A stretch of 9,352 nucleotides of DNA, from positions 1 to 9,352 of the forward strand of contig JAJYLK010000025.1 of the NCBI GenBank assembly GCA_021787775.1, written 5' to 3'. The stretch comes from Actinomycetes bacterium. GTDB lineage: Bacteria; Actinomycetota; Thermoleophilia; BMS3ABIN01. Every line of letters begins with the position of its first letter. The stretch's first letter is position 1. This document shows positions 6,381-9,352 of the stretch, piece after piece. Under the pieces are notes generated by a model. That model had not been told where the DNA came from, made no database searches, and saw only the letters and a program-made list of their open reading frames with translations. The position numbers and the translations under genes were made by a program.

Positions 6381-6778
6381 GAAAGCTTCTGAGCGACGTT
6401 TTTGACCAGGATGATCTCAAATCCCCCCCGAGGGCTGGGTATCTCTTCGACGCGGTCCGCTACCCTCTCCAGGATGAAACGGCTATAACGGTTGAGTTTG
6501 CTCTCGTCATCGAAAAGATCGCGCGAGATCCCCTGAGTCACCACCTCGAGCCTGTCAGACAGGATCTGGAAGCGGAAACACAATGCTCCCTCCGGTTTTG
6601 GTTCTGACAGATACAACCGGAAGAGCTCATCCAGCGCCGTCTGCAGGTCATCAGACTGATCCAGATCCAGTCCGGTCTTGCTCGCCACCGCGGAGGCGGC
6701 CAGGCGAACGATCCTGGACATCTGGGTTTCCTGAGGAAGCTGCAGGCACACTACATCAGCCAGTAGTTCGTCAGTCAA
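6377..6778 (-). CDS. Degenerate RsbW-like (HATPase-fold) protein, probable regulator of the downstream sigma factor
   Basis: The 133-residue product is homologous to the intact RsbW-type protein two genes downstream: SRIVRLAASAVASKTGLD matches LSLVRLVVSAAAQNLGFE, TALDEL matches VALSEA, LEVVTQG matches VEVLDRG, and both end in LVKN-x-A. The ATP site is lost: the N-box Asn is Leu55, the G1 Asp is replaced (TQGIS for DRGHG), and the glycine-rich G2 lid is gone (LNRYSRFIL). It should not bind ATP as RsbW does. TTG 6778 is chosen because a perfect GGAGGT (complement of 6785-6790) lies 6 nt upstream; the longer TTG start at 6805 would coincide with the predicted transcription start. Its stop overlaps the sigma gene start. 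Binding to the sigma factor or to RsbW is inference; intact reading frame and operon position argue against a pseudogene. Confidence 0.85.
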   Translation of the reverse strand: MTDELLADVVCLQLPQETQMSRIVRLAASAVASKTGLDLDQSDDLQTALDELFRLYLSEPKPEGALCFRFQILSDRLEVVTQGISRDLFDDESKLNRYSRFILERVADRVEEIPSPRGGFEIILVKNVAQKLS

Positions 6779-6784
6779 AGGGGT

Positions 6785-6790
6785 ACCTCC
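6785..6790 (-). promoter_or_regulatory. Strong ribosome binding site of the sigma operon
   Basis: GGAGGT on the minus strand is 6 nt before the TTG at 6778. It fixes the translation start of the first operon gene and shows that the longer frame opening at 6805 is not the real start. Confidence 0.8.
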
Positions 6791-6811
6791 GAATTGGACA
6801 GCCAATGCTTT

Positions 6812-6836
6812 ATACCCGTCTGATCGCGGTTCTAAC
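6812..6836 (-). promoter_or_regulatory. SigB/SigF-type promoter of the sigma operon (autoregulation)
   Basis: The minus strand reads GTTAGA (complement of 6831-6836), 13 bp, then GGGTAT (complement of 6812-6817). The -10 box equals the consensus for SigB/SigF-class factors and the -35 matches 4 of 6 of GTTTAA. The start would be near 6805, giving a leader of about 27 nt with the GGAGGT site well placed. A second GTTT (in GTTTGA, complement of 6837-6842) is too far away at 19 bp. Confidence 0.65.
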
Positions 6837-6877
6837 TCAAACGGATAGATTATAATGATCAGGAGGAAAAAGGGGAA

Positions 6878-6886
6878 TGCTATAAT
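6878..6886 (+). promoter_or_regulatory. Extended -10 promoter of the small Cys-rich gene
   Basis: TGCTATAAT is a perfect extended -10 element (TGnTATAAT), which can work without a good -35 box, and none is visible upstream. The start would be near 6893. A second TATAAT at 6851-6856, inside the palindrome ATTATAAT, is an alternative but has no extended element. Confidence 0.5.
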
Positions 6887-6910
6887 AAAATCAAATTACT
6901 TATAAATGAA

Positions 6911-6926
6911 CAGGCGTAAGCGCCTG
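6911..6926 (+). repeat. Small hairpin in the leader of the Cys-rich gene
   Basis: CAGGCG (6911-6916) and CGCCTG (6921-6926) form a perfect 6-bp stem around a TAAG loop, ending 5 bases before the GAGG ribosome binding site at 6932-6935. It could affect transcript stability or ribosome access; this role is inference. Confidence 0.45.
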
Positions 6927-6942
6927 AACATGAGGCATGCCG

Positions 6943-7218
6943 ATGACTGAACATGAAAAAAGGGATCGCTGCCGGCTCAACGAGATCAATGGCATCGATG
7001 CCTGGTGCACACATGATAAATGTATTTACTGGCGGTTGCTCGAGTCACAGGATATCGAGGACGACACCGAAATCGGTTGCGGCATCCAGTATTTTGGCTT
7101 GATCGACCAGCTGGAAGCGGATACGGCAAGATGGCTGCTTTCGATGAAGAAGCGTCTCGAAAACATCACACCGGAAACGGGGAAGGCAAGGATTAACTTC
7201 AAGCGTCGCGAAAAATAG
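6943..7218 (+). CDS. Small cysteine-containing protein of unknown function
   Basis: I do not recognise a named family. The 91-residue soluble product has four cysteines spaced C-x11-C-x4-C-x18-C (Cys10, 22, 27, 46), embedded in RCRLNEING, AWCTHDKCIYWRLL and GCGIQYFGLIDQL. The spacing and the aromatic residues after each pair (YW, YFG) suggest a compact zinc- or iron-sulfur-binding domain. The C-terminal half is a basic helical tail (WLLSMKKRLENITP) without cysteines. ATG 6943 is preferred because GAGG (6932-6935) lies 7 nt upstream; ATG 6937 is only one base from it. The gene is divergent from the sigma operon and upstream of the DJ-1-like gene, which seems to have its own stress-type promoter. 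Metal binding is inference from cysteine spacing only. Confidence 0.78.
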   Translation: MTEHEKRDRCRLNEINGIDAWCTHDKCIYWRLLESQDIEDDTEIGCGIQYFGLIDQLEADTARWLLSMKKRLENITPETGKARINFKRREK

Positions 7219-7230
7219 AAATGTTTCATA

Positions 7231-7255
7231 GTTTACCGGGAAAAATTTTGGGTAA
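7231..7255 (+). promoter_or_regulatory. SigB/SigF-type promoter of the DJ-1-like gene
   Basis: GTTTAC (7231-7236), 13 bp, GGGTAA (7250-7255). This fits the SigB-class consensus GTTTAA-N13-15-GGGWAW closely and has the same spacing as the element in front of the sigma operon. The start would be near 7262. The boxes also overlap an inverted repeat TTTACC (7232-7237)/GGTAAA (7251-7256), so a dyad operator is an alternative reading. Confidence 0.65.
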
Positions 7256-7293
7256 ATTTCGGTTGAGGAGAAACAACTCCCGGGGTGAGAAAA

Positions 7294-7836
7294 GTGAAAC
7301 TGATAGCTAAGACAGTCGGCGTGGTTGTGGCGCCTGGATTTGATGACGGGCAAGTCATCAGGGTGAGCGAGATCCTCAAGGGAATGGAAGCCCAGGTGCT
7401 GGTTGTTTCTCTGGGGGACACCGTTCCCGCAGGTGTGGCTGGCATGAGGGGTGCCCTGATCAAGCCGGGGGTTCAGATGTCCCGGCTGCACCCCGCAAAC
7501 CTGGATGCTTTGATAATTCCCGGCGGAAACTCAACCGCCAGCATGCAGGCGGATTCCATGGTGTTGACCTTGATTATGGAGATGGAGTCAATGGAAAAGC
7601 CGATTGGCGCCATTGGTAACGGTGTGGCGGTGCTGGCTTCAGCGGGTCAGGTGGCGAGCCGGCGTGTGACCGGTGACTACCGCATCAAGCCCGCCGTCGA
7701 GGAGGCAGGCGCTACTTATCTCGACCAGGGCCTGGTGGTCGATCACAACCTGGTCACATCCCAATCGGACAGGAACCTGGACCATTTTGTCGAGGCCATC
7801 GCGTTTCTGCTCCAGCCGGCAACCACTCTTCGCTGA
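7294..7836 (+). CDS. DJ-1/PfpI-family protein lacking the catalytic residues
   Basis: The DJ-1/PfpI superfamily contains glyoxalases, deglycase-type proteins, chaperones and general stress proteins built on a flavodoxin-like fold. The 180-residue product covers the whole fold: VGVVVAPGFDDGQVIR, LDALIIPGGNSTASM with the PGG turn, the nucleophile-elbow region PIGAIGNGVAVLASAG, and the ending GATYLDQGLVVDHNLVTSQS. The usual elbow AICHG reads AIGNG, so Cys is Gly108 and His is Asn109, and the acidic residue of the GFEEVE-type motif is Gln20. Classical hydrolase or glyoxalase chemistry is therefore unlikely. GTG 7294 is chosen because GGGGTGA lies at suitable spacing; GTG 7285 adds three residues and has AGGAG 14 nt away. 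A SigB-type promoter precedes it, consistent with a stress role. Confidence 0.9.
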   Translation: MKLIAKTVGVVVAPGFDDGQVIRVSEILKGMEAQVLVVSLGDTVPAGVAGMRGALIKPGVQMSRLHPANLDALIIPGGNSTASMQADSMVLTLIMEMESMEKPIGAIGNGVAVLASAGQVASRRVTGDYRIKPAVEEAGATYLDQGLVVDHNLVTSQSDRNLDHFVEAIAFLLQPATTLR

Positions 7837-7852
7837 AGAAAGCCGCGCAGCC

Positions 7853-7869
7853 GTTGCGGACCCCGCAAC
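7853..7869 (+). terminator. Hairpin after the DJ-1-like gene
   Basis: GTTGCGG (7853-7859) and CCGCAAC (7863-7869) form a perfect 7-bp stem with a three-base loop, 16 bases after the stop codon. No U tract follows, so it may be a Rho-independent terminator of the weak, U-less kind or only an mRNA 3'-end structure. Confidence 0.45.
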
Positions 7870-7936
7870 CCGGCCGCCATCGCGGTGAGGGATCTCCACT
7901 ATCAGAGTTCTTCGCGATAATGCCGTATATGTGAAC

Positions 7937-8638
7937 ATGTCCGCGAAAAAAATACTCGTCGTCGACGATGAAGCCAGCGTGCGCAAGCTGGTGCGTTCAT
8001 ATCTGGAGCGCGACGGGTTCAGCGTGGTCGAGGCAGCCGACGGCGTCAGGGCGCTTGAAACCGCCCGCCGGGAACATCCGGCGCTGGTGATCCTGGACCT
8101 GATGCTGCCGGAAGTGGAGGGGCTTGAGGTCTGCCGCATCCTGCGCGGCGAATCCGATGTTTTCGTGTTGATGCTGACGGCCAAGACGGAGGAAACGGAC
8201 AAACTGGTGGGACTGGGACTCGGCGCTGATGATTACCTGACCAAGCCGTTCAGCCCCCGGGAACTGGTGGCGCGGGTAAAGGCGATCCTGCGCCGTGCCG
8301 CTCCGGCGCAGGCTGCGGAGTCGGGGGCTGCGCTGACGGTGGGACCGATAACACTCGATGAGGCGCGTCGCGAGGCAGCCGTGGCGGGCAGACAGGTGGA
8401 GTTGACTGCCCGGGAGTTCGATATCCTGGCGCAGCTGATGAAGCGTCCAGGCATGGTCTTTACCCGCGAACATCTTCTGGAGCAGGTGTGGGGCTATAAT
8501 TTTTTCGGCGATCCGCGGGTGGTCGACGTGCACGTTGCCAAGCTGAGGAAAAAGGTCGAGCCGGATCACACAAATCCTGAGTTTATCAAGACGGTTCGTG
8601 GGATCGGCTACAAGCTGGATGTGGAAAAAGCAACATGA
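7937..8638 (+). CDS. OmpR/PhoB-family response regulator
   Basis: This is a DNA-binding response regulator, the output partner of the histidine kinase encoded next. The 233-residue product has a receiver domain at about 4-118 (ILVVDDE acidic pair, phosphoacceptor Asp54 in VILDLMLP, Thr81 in MLTAKT, Lys103 in YLTKPFSP). A short Ala-rich linker leads to a winged-helix domain at about 133-228, with VELTAREFDILAQLMKRPG, FTREHLLEQVWGY, RVVDVHVAKLRKKVE and IKTVRGIGYKL. All phosphotransfer residues are intact. ATG 7937 gives the usual MSAKKILVVDDE start; GTG 7931 would add two residues. Neither has a clear Shine-Dalgarno sequence, and a GATAAT at 7915-7920 would allow a very short or leaderless transcript, which is speculative. 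Its TGA overlaps the kinase ATG (ATGA), the normal arrangement for a coupled pair. Confidence 0.95.
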   Translation: MSAKKILVVDDEASVRKLVRSYLERDGFSVVEAADGVRALETARREHPALVILDLMLPEVEGLEVCRILRGESDVFVLMLTAKTEETDKLVGLGLGADDYLTKPFSPRELVARVKAILRRAAPAQAAESGAALTVGPITLDEARREAAVAGRQVELTAREFDILAQLMKRPGMVFTREHLLEQVWGYNFFGDPRVVDVHVAKLRKKVEPDHTNPEFIKTVRGIGYKLDVEKAT

Positions 8639-9352
8639 ATGGAAGTCAGATCCAGATAAAATGGAAGCTGCTACTGACTTACCTGGCGGTGGTGGCCGTG
8701 TGCATCGCCATGACCGCGGCGATCACGCGCGAGCTGACCATCAGCGATTACAGCCAGCATCTGTCCGAGATGGCGCGGTCGGGCATGGGCGGGATGATGG
8801 ACAGCAGCATGATGACCTCACTGGAGCAGACATTTCGCGACGCGCTCAACTTCTCCCTGATCTGGGGTGGACTGGCGGCAGCAGGTGTGGCGGTGATCCT
8901 CAGCTTCGTGATCTCGCGGCGCATCACCAGTCCGATCCATAACATGGCCGCGGTCACGGAAAAGATCGCCGAGGGCGATTACAGTCAGCGGGTCAAGGTC
9001 AAGAACCGCGACGAGATCGGCAGCCTGGCGGAGAGTCTCAACTGCATGGCCGGCCGGCTGCAGGAATCGCAGCGCATGCGCCGGGAGATGATGGCCAATA
9101 TCGCCCACGAGCTGCGTACGCCGCTTACCAGCATCTCTGGTTATATGGAAGGGCTTGCCGACGGCGTGGTGCCGGCATCGCCGGAGATCTATAACCTCGT
9201 CCACAGCGAAGCGGCACGGCTCAGCCGTCTGGTTGACGATCTGCAGAGATTATCCAGGGCCGAGTCGGGCGGTGAGAAGCTCGATATCATTGAGCTGCCC
9301 ACGGGGGAGGCGCTCACGCGTGCCAGCCGGAAACTGGAGCCGCAACTCGGTG
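8635..9352 (+). CDS. Membrane sensor histidine kinase, N-terminal part, with Met-rich sensor loop
   Basis: This open frame runs off the right edge and encodes 239 residues of a HAMP-type sensor kinase. Its start overlaps the response regulator stop as ATGA. The order is transmembrane helix 1 (about 11-31, LLLTYLAVVAVCIAMTAAI), a short extracytoplasmic loop (about 32-71), transmembrane helix 2 (about 74-94), HAMP (about 95-147, RRITSPIHNM and DEIGSLAESLN), and the dimerisation and phosphotransfer domain with the H box MANIAHELRTPLTS (phosphorylated His158). The DDLQRLSRAESG segment fits the second DHp helix. The ATPase domain lies outside the window. The loop has six methionines within residues 46-60 plus His42, unusual for such a short sensor and suggestive of copper or silver coordination or methionine oxidation; the actual signal is unknown. 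Confidence 0.93.
   Translation, partial: MNGSQIQIKWKLLLTYLAVVAVCIAMTAAITRELTISDYSQHLSEMARSGMGGMMDSSMMTSLEQTFRDALNFSLIWGGLAAAGVAVILSFVISRRITSPIHNMAAVTEKIAEGDYSQRVKVKNRDEIGSLAESLNCMAGRLQESQRMRREMMANIAHELRTPLTSISGYMEGLADGVVPASPEIYNLVHSEAARLSRLVDDLQRLSRAESGGEKLDIIELPTGEALTRASRKLEPQLG

Noticed and set aside
6436..6441. Another GGGTAT on the plus strand, possible SigB-type -10 box
   Set aside because: No GTTT-like -35 box lies at suitable distance, and it is inside a coding region facing the wrong way for any gene start.
6861..6885. Possible minigene: AGGAGG ten bases before ATG-CTA-TAA
   Set aside because: The ATG-CTA-TAA overlaps TGCTATAAT, a perfect extended -10 promoter. Its transcript would begin downstream of the AGGAGG, so the codons are most simply part of the promoter.
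7219..7235. GAAATGTTTCAT considered as a Rex operator
   Set aside because: It lacks the conserved TGTGA/TCACA half-sites of Rex boxes and is better explained as sequence next to the stress-type promoter.

Overview
The window looks like chromosome from a GC-rich member of the Actinomycetota. The best evidence is the block of an FtsB/DivIC-type divisome protein, a DUF501 protein and a short Ppx/GppA phosphatase. The same three genes in this order are known downstream of eno in Mycobacterium tuberculosis (Rv1024-Rv1026). Rex, a SigB/SigF-type sigma factor with an RsbW-type kinase, and GC-rich genes separated by AT-rich promoter regions fit the same phylum. I cannot place it more finely. A non-mycobacterial, deeper lineage is a guess.

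Layout. Positions 1-178 hold the 5' end of dnaK on the minus strand, behind a perfect consensus housekeeping promoter. Rex, the NADH/NAD+-sensing repressor, follows on the plus strand (481-1104). A strong bidirectional terminator (1154-1183) separates it from a small minus-strand zinc-finger-like protein (1222-1437). A plus-strand block then runs pyk, FtsB/DivIC-like, DUF501, ppx and tRNA-Leu(UAA) (about 1579-5176). The tRNA stops one base short of a convergent three-gene minus-strand operon (6778 down to 5178): a degenerate RsbW-like protein, a SigB/SigF-family sigma factor, and an intact RsbW-type anti-sigma kinase. Divergent from that operon is an unrecognised small Cys-rich protein (6943-7218). 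It is followed by a DJ-1/PfpI-family protein that has lost its catalytic residues, then an OmpR-type response regulator overlapping a sensor histidine kinase that runs off the window end (8635-9352).

How the parts may work together. The stress-sigma operon is preceded by GTTAGA-N13-GGGTAT, and the DJ-1-like gene by GTTTAC-N13-GGGTAA. Both resemble SigB/SigF-class promoters and have the same spacing. The simplest reading is an autoregulated stress sigma factor whose local regulon includes the neighbouring DJ-1-like gene. The sigma gene lies between two homologous HATPase-fold proteins. One keeps the ATP-binding boxes and the other has lost them, and no RsbV-type antagonist gene is present. The two-component system at the right edge has a very methionine-rich extracytoplasmic loop, which suggests metal or redox sensing but does not prove it.

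No mobile element, CRISPR array or phage gene was seen. The most unusual material is the paired active/degenerate HATPase arrangement, the active-site-less DJ-1 protein behind a stress-type promoter, the Met-rich sensor loop, and two small Cys-rich proteins of unknown function.
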